From NCBI RefSeq assembly GCF_003478035.1, contig NZ_QUEP01000011.1, positions 1 to 64,000 of the forward strand: a stretch of 64,000 bases of DNA, written 5' to 3'. Within the stretch, counting starts at the first letter, position 1, and the number at the start of each line of letters is the position of its first letter. Both the position numbers and the translations under genes were made by a program. Below are positions 16,140 to 23,724 of the stretch, in pieces. The stretch is from Clostridium sp. OF03-18AA (lineage in GTDB: Bacteria; Bacillota; Clostridia; Lachnospirales; Lachnospiraceae). A model generated the notes under the pieces. It saw only the letters and a list, made by a program, of their open reading frames with translations. It had not been told where the DNA came from and did no database searches.

Positions 16140-16500
16140 CCGATAGGTAGGAGCGAGCCGCCGCAGTAAATCGCTCCGGCAGCAGGACATGAGCCTGCAT
16201 GAATAGCTGTCGTAATTGGGGTAGGGAACGCAGACCCAAGTAAAACAACAACGGTTCGGAGGCAGATGAGAAACACGCAGAGAGAGAATACCGAGAGCAT
16301 GGATGCGTGGGTGCGATTTAACACTCGGTAGCGGGGAATGAAAAAGACCGCACTGCAGGCGACTAGTACAGCTACCCCAAAGGATACTCAGGGAGCATGA
16401 ACGGAACAGTTACTCTTCAAAGCCTTGGAGAACCTGTTCCATGCCAGACCCAAGAAGCCTAGAGAGCATAATGAGGTACTGGTAAAAGTCAAGTAAGTAT
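16140..16500 (+). ncRNA. Candidate large structured non-coding RNA
   Basis: About 400 bp between two phage genes hold no plausible reading frame but many complementary arms. GGAGCGA (16150) pairs with TCGCTCC (16171), GCAGG (16182) with CCTGC (16194), and TACCGAG (16289) with CTCGGTA (16324). GGAACAG (16403) pairs with CTGTTCC (16434) and encloses CTTCAA/TTGGAG, with GCAT/ATGC outside. GGGGTAG (16218) can pair with CTACCCC (16372) and close a multibranch domain. CAGACCCAAG occurs twice. Phages of Firmicutes are known hosts of large RNAs (GOLLD, ROOL); whether this is one of them I cannot tell. Confidence 0.55.
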
Positions 16501-16514
16501 AAAGGAGAGAGCAT

Positions 16515-16667
16515 ATGAAACAGCCTAAGAAACTGACAAGGAATCAGAAAGAGTTACTGGTCAAGAAGGGGATGAACCCAGATGACTATATGCTCCATTC
16601 AGAGGATGAGAAAGAGATGATCCTCTACAACAAGAAGGAAAAGAGACTGGAGGCAGTCGAAAAGTAA
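16515..16667 (+). CDS. Small DUF6906-like phage protein
   Basis: This 50-residue basic protein begins MKQPKKLTRNQKELLVKKG, followed by NPDDYML and a short charged tail. It resembles the small phage family DUF6906, which has the same layout (basic start, LNP-type turn, beta hairpin). AAAGGAGAG precedes the ATG by 6 bp. Function unknown; it lies between the structured RNA candidate and a cell-wall hydrolase. Confidence 0.7.
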   Translation: MKQPKKLTRNQKELLVKKGMNPDDYMLHSEDEKEMILYNKKEKRLEAVEK

Positions 16668-16686
16668 GCAGGAGGTGTAAGACGAT

Positions 16687-17406
16687 TTGAAACTCAGTAG
16701 GAGACAGAAGCGAATTCTGAAAAGAAAGCTGAAACGCATAGCAGGGGATGTAGCGGCAGTATTAGTAGGAGTGGGAATGTTTGCCGGATTGTTTATCGCA
16801 TGGGCAGACGAACCAATGCCAGACTGGAGTGAGTACATAGAGGAAAACCACATAGGCATGGTGCAGGTGGAAGGCTCGGACACATGGCTGACACAGGAAG
16901 AATATGAGCAGATGTGCAGAGAGCGTGACGCATACAAGGCAGCAGAGCAGGCAGAGGAACAGTCCTTCTACAACGCAGTCCTTCAGAGCACTGAAACACC
17001 AGTACCAACGACCACGGCATCAATCGGGAGCATGGACTGGGATGCGGATGACTCCTACCGATTAGCGAAAATCGCCATGGCAGAAGCCGAGGGCGAAGAT
17101 ACCGAGGGGAAGGCACTCGTCATCCTGGTGGTGCTGAACAGAGTATGGAGCGATGACTTCCCAGACACAATCGAGGGAGTGATCACGGAGGACAAGCAGT
17201 TCACGGCATACGAGAATGGACGGTACAACAGGGTAGAACCAAGTGCGGACTGCTACAAGGCACTGGAAATGGTGCAGGTAGAGCATTGGGATGAAAGCCA
17301 GGGTGCGACCTACTTCGAGAAAACCACGGATGAAGCCACATGGCACAACACCACACTGAAAAAATTATTCACACACGGCAACCACACATTCTACACGGAA
17401 GAGTAA
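16687..17406 (+). CDS. SleB-type cell-wall hydrolase with N-terminal membrane anchor
   Basis: This 239-residue protein has a basic start followed by one hydrophobic segment at about residues 21-38, then a linker. From about residue 124 there is a Hydrolase_2 (SleB/CwlJ) domain: YRLAKIAMAEAEGEDTEGKA, VVLNRV, an ITEDKQFTAYENGRY block, and a final THGNHTFY. The family cleaves peptidoglycan (lytic transglycosylase-like, catalytic Glu in AEAEGE). It sits in the early operon, not beside the holin, so a role in DNA entry or superinfection rather than lysis is possible. The start is TTG with AGGAGG 11 bp upstream. Confidence 0.8.
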   Translation: MKLSRRQKRILKRKLKRIAGDVAAVLVGVGMFAGLFIAWADEPMPDWSEYIEENHIGMVQVEGSDTWLTQEEYEQMCRERDAYKAAEQAEEQSFYNAVLQSTETPVPTTTASIGSMDWDADDSYRLAKIAMAEAEGEDTEGKALVILVVLNRVWSDDFPDTIEGVITEDKQFTAYENGRYNRVEPSADCYKALEMVQVEHWDESQGATYFEKTTDEATWHNTTLKKLFTHGNHTFYTEE

Positions 17407-17435
17407 ATGAACGGTCGCAGGACGGGGAAGCAAGC

Positions 17436-17678
17436 ATGGATAATATAACAATGTCGCTTGGAATTTATTTCGAGGTAAAGGACGCAGAGATATATGGTGG
17501 AGAAGGCACAGTCGGATACGCAGCAACGATTGTGGATATTTCACTCAGCGGATTACAGAAGGCTGATTTCACGAAATATGCAGAGAGCCAGAAGGAAGGC
17601 ATGGCGCAGTTCTGCCACGTCCCGGTTGAAAAGGTAAGAGTAATATCCAGAGACGAATACGAAGAAAACACGGACTAA
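17436..17678 (+). CDS. Hypothetical phage protein
   Basis: This is 80 residues, mixed alpha/beta, with no recognised domain. The frame is open further upstream, but the ATG at 17436 follows a GGGGAAG ribosome site. Located between the hydrolase and the helicase N-terminal fragment. Confidence 0.6.
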   Translation: MDNITMSLGIYFEVKDAEIYGGEGTVGYAATIVDISLSGLQKADFTKYAESQKEGMAQFCHVPVEKVRVISRDEYEENTD

Positions 17679-17698
17679 CAGGAAGGAAGTAACCAACA

Positions 17699-18073
17699 AT
17701 GAAAATGGCAATGAAGGACGGACAGATACTCATAAGAGAAGCAGACAATGTCCAGTTCACAATCATAAAGAGTTGGGGAAAGATGAAGTGGAGCAGGCAG
17801 ACGCAGACACTAAGCGGACCGGCTGACATCGAACTGCTGAACAGACTGGCAGGACTGGTAAACTTGCCACCGTCCATCGAAGCAGAGCGAAAGAAGCTGA
17901 ACGAAGTAATGGCAGCAGTCGACCGGGAACGCATGAACCCGAAGCCAGAGCCGCTCATCCCACCGCCAGTCAAAGTGTCGCCATTCACGCACCAGGTGCG
18001 AGGATACAACATGGCACTCATGACATTCGGACTGGTAGACCCACCGAAACCAAAGGAGGCGGATAAAAAGTGA
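17699..18073 (+). CDS. N-terminal piece of a split SNF2 helicase
   Basis: This 124-residue protein ends with PFTHQVRGYNMALMTFGL, the motif that in phage SNF2-type helicases lies about 20 residues before the Walker A motif. The preceding part (ADIELLNRLAGLVNLPPSIEAE) also matches the usual N-terminal region of those helicases. Here the frame stops shortly after that motif, and the ATPase core restarts at 18443. A separate zinc-ribbon gene lies between. The two halves could work together as separate chains. Confidence 0.65.
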   Translation: MKMAMKDGQILIREADNVQFTIIKSWGKMKWSRQTQTLSGPADIELLNRLAGLVNLPPSIEAERKKLNEVMAAVDRERMNPKPEPLIPPPVKVSPFTHQVRGYNMALMTFGLVDPPKPKEADKK

Positions 18074-18459
18074 GTAAACCCACAAGAGATTATCAGCAGA
18101 TCATAAAGCAGCTTGAGAACCTACAGGACCACTGCTCATCCATGGCCGCACCGAAAGATGCAGAGGAAGTCTGGAAGAACGACACTGATGCACTGCAGGA
18201 AGCAATAGACATCATATCTGATTATGAGAAAGCAACAGCACAGACGGCAGAGATGACACAGAAATACGAGATGCCGGAGATGGCGATCAAGAGAGCGGCC
18301 GGAATATATGTGTGCCCATTATGCGGGAAAAGAACGCAGGTAGGACATACTCACTGCCACTGGTGCGGGAAGAAGCTGTCCTGGAGCAGAGAAGCATATG
18401 CCGACAGAGACTATCCACATTTAAACAGAGGAGGTGGACGAAATGGCAGAAATTCATAA
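18070..18459 (+). CDS. Zinc-ribbon phage protein inserted within the helicase locus
   Basis: This 129-residue protein has an N-terminal helical part (QQIIKQLENLQDHCSSM, then WKNDTDALQEAIDIISDYE) and a C-terminal CPLCG...CHWCG zinc ribbon. It resembles small phage proteins of unknown function with the same two-part plan. GTG start; the start overlaps the stop of the helicase N-terminal fragment (GTGA) and its tail overlaps the start of the helicase core. So it is neatly inserted with translational coupling at both ends. Confidence 0.75.
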   Translation: MSKPTRDYQQIIKQLENLQDHCSSMAAPKDAEEVWKNDTDALQEAIDIISDYEKATAQTAEMTQKYEMPEMAIKRAAGIYVCPLCGKRTQVGHTHCHWCGKKLSWSREAYADRDYPHLNRGGGRNGRNS

Positions 18460-19792
18460 AGGCTTCGGCCTGCTCTTCGAAATGGGATGCGGAAAGACGC
18501 TGACAGCAATCATGATAGCAGGCACGGCTTACCAGATGGGTAAGGTGGAAAAGGTACTGGTGGTAGCACCAACCTCCGTCTGCTCCGTATGGCCCAAGGA
18601 TTTCGCAGAATTTGCGGACTTTAAGGCAAACATCAAGGTACTGCTCGGAGACAAGAACCGCAGGCTGAAGCTGTTAAACGATCTCGACAACTTCCCATTC
18701 AAGGCATTAAAGGTAGCCGTTATCAATTACGAATCCACATGGAGAGAAGGCATCTTTGACGCACTGTACGAATGGAACGCAGACATGATCATCTGCGATG
18801 AGAGCCAGAGAATCAAGAGCCATGATGCAGAGCAGTCCAAGGCAATGCATAAACTGGGCGACCAGGCAAAGTACAAACTTATCCTGTCCGGAACTCCGGT
18901 GCAGAATAACGCAATCGACCTGTACAGCCAGTACCGCTTCCTTGACCAGACAATCTTCGGAACGAACTTCTATCAGTTCCGAAACAGATATGCAATCATG
19001 GGCGGATTTAACAGACACCAGATCGTGGGATATAAAGACCTCGACCAGTTAATCCAAAAAGAGCATTCCATCGCATACCGAGTGACAAAGGATGAAGCAC
19101 TCGACCTGCCGGAGCAGACATTCCTGCAGAGATACATCACGATGTCGGCAAAGGAAAAGAACATCTACGACCGCATCAAGCGTGAGAGTTATGCAGAACT
19201 GGAAAATGGCGGGCAGATTAGTGCGACAACGGTACTGACCAAACTCCTGCGACTGCAGCAGTTCACTGGCGGATTTTTAATCGCAGACGGACAGGAGAAG
19301 CCGGAACTGGTCAGCAAAGGCAAGCTGAATGCACTGGAAGAAATCATAGACGACTATGTTGTGGACGCAGGAAAGAAACTGGTAATTTTCGCACGCTTCA
19401 GACCGGAGATAGATATCATCGGACAGATGCTGAAAAAGAAGAAAATCAGATACGGAGAAATCTATGGAGATGTGAAACTGGAGGACAGGGGCGACATCGT
19501 CAAGGACTTTCAGACGAACCCGGAAACAATGGTATTCCTCGCACAGATTGATACCGCAGGACTGGGAATCACGCTCACGGCCGCAGACACCTGCGTGTAT
19601 TACTCGGTCAATTTCAACTACGCAGCATACAGTCAGAGCCTTGCCAGAATCCACCGTATCGGGCAGAAGAATGCCTGCACTTACATCCACCTCATCACAG
19701 AGGGAACGATAGATGAAGTGGTGCTAAAAGCACTGGCGAAGAAAGAGGATCTGGCAAAAACAGTCGTAGATACATGGAGGGACTATTTCTGA
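18443..19792 (+). CDS. SNF2-type DEAD-like helicase core (C-terminal piece of split helicase)
   Basis: This 449-residue superfamily 2 ATPase begins almost at its Walker A motif, FEMGCGKTLTAI. Later motifs are Walker B ICDESQRIKS, LSGTPVQNN (motif III), a helicase C-terminal domain with VIFARFRPEID, TAGLGITLTAAD, and motif VI QSLARIHRIGQK. Such enzymes translocate on DNA and remodel protein-DNA complexes in phage replication or recombination. The normal N-terminal region, including the HQVRAYN block, is missing and is encoded by 17699-18073. AGGAGG lies 8 bp before the ATG, so the core is translated on its own. Confidence 0.88.
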   Translation: MAEIHKGFGLLFEMGCGKTLTAIMIAGTAYQMGKVEKVLVVAPTSVCSVWPKDFAEFADFKANIKVLLGDKNRRLKLLNDLDNFPFKALKVAVINYESTWREGIFDALYEWNADMIICDESQRIKSHDAEQSKAMHKLGDQAKYKLILSGTPVQNNAIDLYSQYRFLDQTIFGTNFYQFRNRYAIMGGFNRHQIVGYKDLDQLIQKEHSIAYRVTKDEALDLPEQTFLQRYITMSAKEKNIYDRIKRESYAELENGGQISATTVLTKLLRLQQFTGGFLIADGQEKPELVSKGKLNALEEIIDDYVVDAGKKLVIFARFRPEIDIIGQMLKKKKIRYGEIYGDVKLEDRGDIVKDFQTNPETMVFLAQIDTAGLGITLTAADTCVYYSVNFNYAAYSQSLARIHRIGQKNACTYIHLITEGTIDEVVLKALAKKEDLAKTVVDTWRDYF

Positions 19793-20286
19793 TGGATTAC
19801 GAAAAGAATGCCATAGAAATCCTAAGAATGATCGGCAGCAACAGCGGTTTTACGGTAGCAGATAGTGGTGGAAAAGACAGCAGCGTTCTGACACATATTG
19901 CCATGAAAGCAGGATACCCGTTTGAGGTGGTCCATAATCACACAACAGTTGATGCACCAGAGACGGTATATTTCATTCGTGAAAAATTCAAGAGACTGAG
20001 AGCAGCCGGAATCAAAGCAGAAATCGTTATGCCAAAAGAAACAATGTGGCAGCTTATCGTAAGGAAAAAGACACCACCGACAAGGCTGATACGGTATTGC
20101 TGTTCAGAGTTAAAGGAAAGCTATGGCGCAGGAAAGAAAATGGTTACAGGAGTGCGGAAGGCGGAGAGTGTAAACCGAGCAAAGAACCAGGGAGTAGTTA
20201 CATTCCCAAAGCCGCACAAAAATGTGAGAGAAATGGTAGACGATGAAAATTTTCATTTAACAGGCAAGGGGGGGTGGTCATTCTAA
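19792..20286 (+). CDS. PAPS reductase-like protein, N-terminal part before a frameshift
   Basis: The frame encodes the N-terminal ATP-pyrophosphatase domain of the phosphoadenosine phosphosulfate reductase superfamily. The PP-loop is DSGGKDSSVLTHIA, followed by HNHTTVDAPETVYF and a CCSELKE motif. It ends early at 20286, in a different frame, right after seven consecutive G residues (20268-20274). The rest of the protein continues in the -1 frame from 20274. The ATG overlaps the helicase stop (TGATG). The full-length protein would be about 306 residues. In phages these proteins are thought to modify or protect DNA or tRNA, but the role is unproved. Confidence 0.75.
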   Translation: MDYEKNAIEILRMIGSNSGFTVADSGGKDSSVLTHIAMKAGYPFEVVHNHTTVDAPETVYFIREKFKRLRAAGIKAEIVMPKETMWQLIVRKKTPPTRLIRYCCSELKESYGAGKKMVTGVRKAESVNRAKNQGVVTFPKPHKNVREMVDDENFHLTGKGGWSF

Positions 20287-20711
20287 ACTTAGATAATGAT
20301 GAAAAAAGACGACTGGTCGAACATTGCTATCGAACACAAAAAGTGTTAATCAATCCTCTGATAGATTGGGATGACGAATTCCTGTGGTGGTACATCAAGC
20401 ACGAAGGAATAGAAATCAATCCCTTGTATGGCTGTGGATGGGAAAGAGTCGGGTGTATAGGATGCCCGATGGCAGGAAAACATCGAACGTGGGAGTTTGA
20501 AAGATATCCTGCATATAAGCGAGCGTACATAAAAGCATTTGAAAAGATGTTGATAGCCAGGGAACAGGCAGGGCTCGAAAACAAGTGCGGATGGACTGAC
20601 GCAGAGTCTGTGTTCAGATGGTGGATGGAAGATAAGACAGATCCGAATCAGATGACAATAGATGACTGGCTTCACGAAATCGGAGCGGATTATACACTAA
20701 CAGGAGACTGA
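20274..20711 (+). CDS. PAPS reductase-like protein, C-terminal part after the frameshift
   Basis: This 145-residue frame continues the PAPS reductase-like protein, with VLINPLIDWDDEFLWWYI, a CGWERVGCIGCPMAG cysteine motif and the C-terminal helices. It has no ribosome site of its own; its first codon lies in the G7 run. A single -1 shift on that run restores one protein. Either the run is an indel mutation, a sequencing error, or a slippery site. Confidence 0.75.
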   Translation: MVILNLDNDEKRRLVEHCYRTQKVLINPLIDWDDEFLWWYIKHEGIEINPLYGCGWERVGCIGCPMAGKHRTWEFERYPAYKRAYIKAFEKMLIAREQAGLENKCGWTDAESVFRWWMEDKTDPNQMTIDDWLHEIGADYTLTGD

Positions 20712-20714
20712 ACA

Positions 20715-21278
20715 ATGAAGATTGATATTTTCAACGCAGAAGAAAAATACGACATCCTCTACACGGACCCACCGTGGCAGCAAGGCAGGGGCGGAAAGAA
20801 AGCGGCCAGACCGAACAGCACCGGAACGACAGTACCATACGAGACAATGGACGTCCCCGGAATTATGGAACTGCACCGCTATGTCACAAACGAACTCATG
20901 AATGAAAAGCACAATGTATTCATGTGGACGATAGACAAGTACCTGCCGCAAACAGAGGAAATCATGAGCCTGCTTGGATATAAACTCCACGCAAGGCTGA
21001 TATGGGATAAGGGCAACGGACCGGCACCCGCCTACACGGTGCGCTTCGCACATGAGTATCTGCTCTGGTTCTACAAGAAGGGAAATATCATCCTCCCGGA
21101 CAAGGACAAGCGTGGAGCATTTTCCACGGTACTCAGAGAGAACAGCAAACGGCATCACAGCCAGAAGCCGGAATGTGCCTATCAGATGTTAGAAACATTC
21201 TTCCCACAGGCAAAGAAACTGGAACTCTTCGCAAGGGCGGAGCGTAACGGTTGGGACCAGTGGGGAAATGAATTATAA
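20715..21278 (+). CDS. MT-A70-type DNA adenine methyltransferase
   Basis: This 187-residue enzyme has DPPW at residues 18-21 (ILYTDPPWQQG), the catalytic motif of MT-A70-like N6-adenine methyltransferases, and an SQKPE-type motif (HHSQKPECAYQMLE) near residue 155 plus ELFARAERNGWDQWG at the end. It would use S-adenosylmethionine to methylate adenine in phage or host DNA, most likely for protection from restriction. It begins 3 bp after the preceding gene, in the early operon. Confidence 0.88.
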   Translation: MKIDIFNAEEKYDILYTDPPWQQGRGGKKAARPNSTGTTVPYETMDVPGIMELHRYVTNELMNEKHNVFMWTIDKYLPQTEEIMSLLGYKLHARLIWDKGNGPAPAYTVRFAHEYLLWFYKKGNIILPDKDKRGAFSTVLRENSKRHHSQKPECAYQMLETFFPQAKKLELFARAERNGWDQWGNEL

Positions 21279-21299
21279 AACCAAAGGAGGAGCAACAAC

Positions 21300-21770
21300 A
21301 TGGAAACAGTCACAACATTAGACGACAAGGTCAGAGCCTTCAAGGTACTGCTCGACAAGAAAGATGAATTAGCAGAGCAGACCAAGGCAAACAATGAGGA
21401 ACTCAAAAACCTCGAACAGGAAATCGCACAGCAGATGGTGGATGAGGAAAAGCCGGATACTACGGTGGATGGCTTCAAGTACAGCCTGCAGGAGAAAACG
21501 AGATACTCCAAGATTTCAGAAGAAAAGCTGGTGGAAAAAGGTCTGGTATTCTTCGATGTCTTGAGAGAGCAGGGATTCGGACACCTCATCACGGAAAGAG
21601 TAGATCCACGAACCCTCGACTCTGCGATGAACAATCTGGCGGCCGAGAACGATGGAGAACTGCCGGAAGAAATGGCAGAGGTACTCTCCGTTTATTCGGA
21701 ACTTAAGGTATCCAAGAGAAAAGCCAACACCAAGGCTCTGAACAGAGCAAAGAAAGCACAGGAGGTATAA
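21300..21770 (+). CDS. Coiled-coil phage protein of unknown function
   Basis: This 156-residue protein is charged and helical. Residues 10-55 are a likely coiled coil (LLDKKDELAEQTKANNEELK). It lies between a methylase and other early DNA-metabolism genes, the place where Gam-like or recombination-mediator proteins are common, but no motif proves it. AAAGGAGGAGC precedes the ATG. Confidence 0.6.
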   Translation: METVTTLDDKVRAFKVLLDKKDELAEQTKANNEELKNLEQEIAQQMVDEEKPDTTVDGFKYSLQEKTRYSKISEEKLVEKGLVFFDVLREQGFGHLITERVDPRTLDSAMNNLAAENDGELPEEMAEVLSVYSELKVSKRKANTKALNRAKKAQEV

Positions 21771-21772
21771 AG

Positions 21773-22252
21773 ATGGACTACGAACAGATGGAAATTGATA
21801 TCACACTGGAAAGCGACCGTGACCTTAAAGAGAATATACAGGCGACTGCCAAGTTCGCACTGGGGCAAATTATGGAGTATCAGCACCCGACTAAGGTAAA
21901 GAACCGCCATGAGGGATACGGCATCGCAGCGGAGGGATATGCGTCCCTGCAGGGCAAGATGAAATCCACCAAGACAGATATGGATGACCTCTTAAAACTC
22001 CTGCCGAATGGAGACGGCGATGTCCTCAATGTAATCGGCAGCCTTTACAATTCAGCGGTTGAGGTAGCTGTGGAGTCCATCAAACTGGCAGCACAGGCAC
22101 GGAGGATCATGGACGACCTCTACTACGGAGAGAGCGGAAAGCCGACACCGATGGAAGAATACATGGACGAGCAGGAAGCAGGAGCGTCAGAGGATGATGG
22201 CTTCGAGGAAGCAGACAATAACAAAGAAGATGCAGAGGAAATGGAGGAATAA
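21773..22252 (+). CDS. Hypothetical early phage protein, acidic C-terminus
   Basis: This 159-residue protein is helical, and its last 40 residues are almost all Glu and Asp. No family recognised. It starts 3 bp after the preceding stop and ends 4 bp before the SSB-like gene. Confidence 0.6.
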   Translation: MDYEQMEIDITLESDRDLKENIQATAKFALGQIMEYQHPTKVKNRHEGYGIAAEGYASLQGKMKSTKTDMDDLLKLLPNGDGDVLNVIGSLYNSAVEVAVESIKLAAQARRIMDDLYYGESGKPTPMEEYMDEQEAGASEDDGFEEADNNKEDAEEMEE

Positions 22253-22255
22253 GAC

Positions 22256-23032
22256 ATGGCAAAGAATGAGGTAGCAACAACGGATAAGAAGTTTGAACTG
22301 GTCACGCTGACCGGAGAACTGGCGGAGGCGATTGCAGAGGAAATGGACGGACTGGGAAGTATCCCATTCGAGAGGGCAAAGATTCCGAGCGGTGGTGGTC
22401 TGGCATTTGAACTTCCGGGAGAGACAGAGGACGAGCCTGTGATGAGCACGGAACTCACAGGAGTAATCCTCCACCATCATCCGGTAAACGCATACTGGGC
22501 AGAACAGTACAGTGGCGGAAACGAGCAGCCGGACTGCTCAAGTTATGACGGAAAGCAGGGAGTGGAACGTGAGACAGGAGAAATACACGACTGCAGCAAG
22601 TGCCCGCATAACCAGTTCGGAAGTGCCGGAGCAGGAAAAGCCTGCAAGAACATCCACAGATGTTACATCCTGCAGGAAAGCAACCCTGTACCGATTATCC
22701 TCGCATTACCACCGACCTCTCTGAAATACATCAGAGATTACATCGGCAAGCGAATCCTCCTCAAAGGACTCCGCTGCTACGAAGCGGTAACCAAGATCAC
22801 GCTGAAAAAAGAAAAGTCAGCAGACGGCATTACATATTCCAGAGCGGCCTTCACATTTGTTAGCAAGCTGACGGACGAACAGAAAGCCGAAGCCAAGGCA
22901 ATGGCGGAGAATGTAAAAGCCATGGCAGGCAATATCCCGGAAGTAGACGAAGCAGACTACAACACCGGAGCTGCCGTGGATGCGTCAGAGTTTCAGAATG
23001 TAGACGGAGACGCAAATCTGCCGTTCAACTAA
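22256..23032 (+). CDS. Probable single-stranded-DNA-binding or recombination accessory protein
   Basis: This 258-residue protein has a cysteine-bearing middle (HDCSKCPHNQFGSAGAGKAC) and a beta-rich second half. It ends in an acidic tail closing with GDANLPFN, close to the SSB C-terminal tip (DDDIPF) that recruits replication proteins. The primase-helicase of this phage ends with almost the same residues. Such proteins are common in Firmicutes phage replication modules. Binding to single-stranded DNA is inferred from tail and context only. Confidence 0.5.
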   Translation: MAKNEVATTDKKFELVTLTGELAEAIAEEMDGLGSIPFERAKIPSGGGLAFELPGETEDEPVMSTELTGVILHHHPVNAYWAEQYSGGNEQPDCSSYDGKQGVERETGEIHDCSKCPHNQFGSAGAGKACKNIHRCYILQESNPVPIILALPPTSLKYIRDYIGKRILLKGLRCYEAVTKITLKKEKSADGITYSRAAFTFVSKLTDEQKAEAKAMAENVKAMAGNIPEVDEADYNTGAAVDASEFQNVDGDANLPFN

Positions 23033-23043
23033 GGCAGACCAAG

Positions 23044-23065
23044 CCAGGAGCGGAAACGCTCCTGG
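23044..23065 (+). other. Perfect 9-bp hairpin with GAAA tetraloop
   Basis: CCAGGAGCG-GAAA-CGCTCCTGG lies in the 55-bp gap between two early genes and is not followed by a T tract. It is a stable GNRA-loop hairpin in the mRNA, possibly a processing or stabilising element. Confidence 0.7.
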
Positions 23066-23087
23066 TATTATCCAAAGGAGGCACAGT

Positions 23088-23723
23088 ATGCAGATATTAT
23101 TTGATAACTGGACCGGAAGATACGATGACGAATGCTTAATGCCGGGAGATATCGTGGAAGCGGCTATGGTTTACAACTTTAGAGAGAACGCAGGAAACCA
23201 GACGGATACTATGATTCGGATGGGCGAGGTTGCAGACATTGTATGCAACAAACCAATCTATGACACCATATACAAAGAGAACAGATACTCACCATGGAAG
23301 TACGCAGGACAGTGCTATCCGGGAGAGTTACAGAATAGAAATCCGGCACTCATGCCGATGTGCTATATCTGCAGCAGATACAGGGCAGATACCAGAGAAG
23401 AACTGGAAGAAAACATCAGAGTGGCGAAGTGGGCAGCAAACAAGGTAGTCAGCGAAGGCAAGATACCGATTGCACCACACCTTTACTTCCCACGATTTAT
23501 GGATGACTCCATCGCCGAGGAGAGATACTTCGGAATGGAAGCAGGAAAGCGTCTGATGATACAGTGTAAAGAATTCCTCGTAGTGACCGTAGATAATATG
23601 ATCAGCAAGGGAATGGATGAGGAAATCTACTACATGACAAACAGACTCATGATGCAGGGCAGGTCAATCAATTTCACAAGGCTTGAACTGGAACAGGTAA
23701 TACTTAGTAGATTGGAGCGATAA
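23088..23723 (+). CDS. DUF4406/DUF7768-like protein (nucleoside deoxyribosyltransferase fold)
   Basis: This 211-residue protein has a middle section with MCYICSRYRADTREELEENI, then a block with PIAPHLYFPRFMDD and YFGMEAGKRLMIQCKEFLVV. That is the layout of small phage proteins related to nucleoside 2-deoxyribosyltransferases (IYICSPYRG...APHLY...GME.G..L...C). The family may act on nucleotides; the reaction is not established. AAAGGAGG lies upstream. It ends 1 bp before the primase gene. Confidence 0.7.
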   Translation: MQILFDNWTGRYDDECLMPGDIVEAAMVYNFRENAGNQTDTMIRMGEVADIVCNKPIYDTIYKENRYSPWKYAGQCYPGELQNRNPALMPMCYICSRYRADTREELEENIRVAKWAANKVVSEGKIPIAPHLYFPRFMDDSIAEERYFGMEAGKRLMIQCKEFLVVTVDNMISKGMDEEIYYMTNRLMMQGRSINFTRLELEQVILSRLER

Positions 23724-23724
23724 T

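Noticed and set aside
16025..16324. 99-codon minus-strand frame in the structured RNA region
   Set aside because: It overlaps a real plus-strand gene, is opposite to all neighbours and has no ribosome site. The region is better explained by RNA stems.
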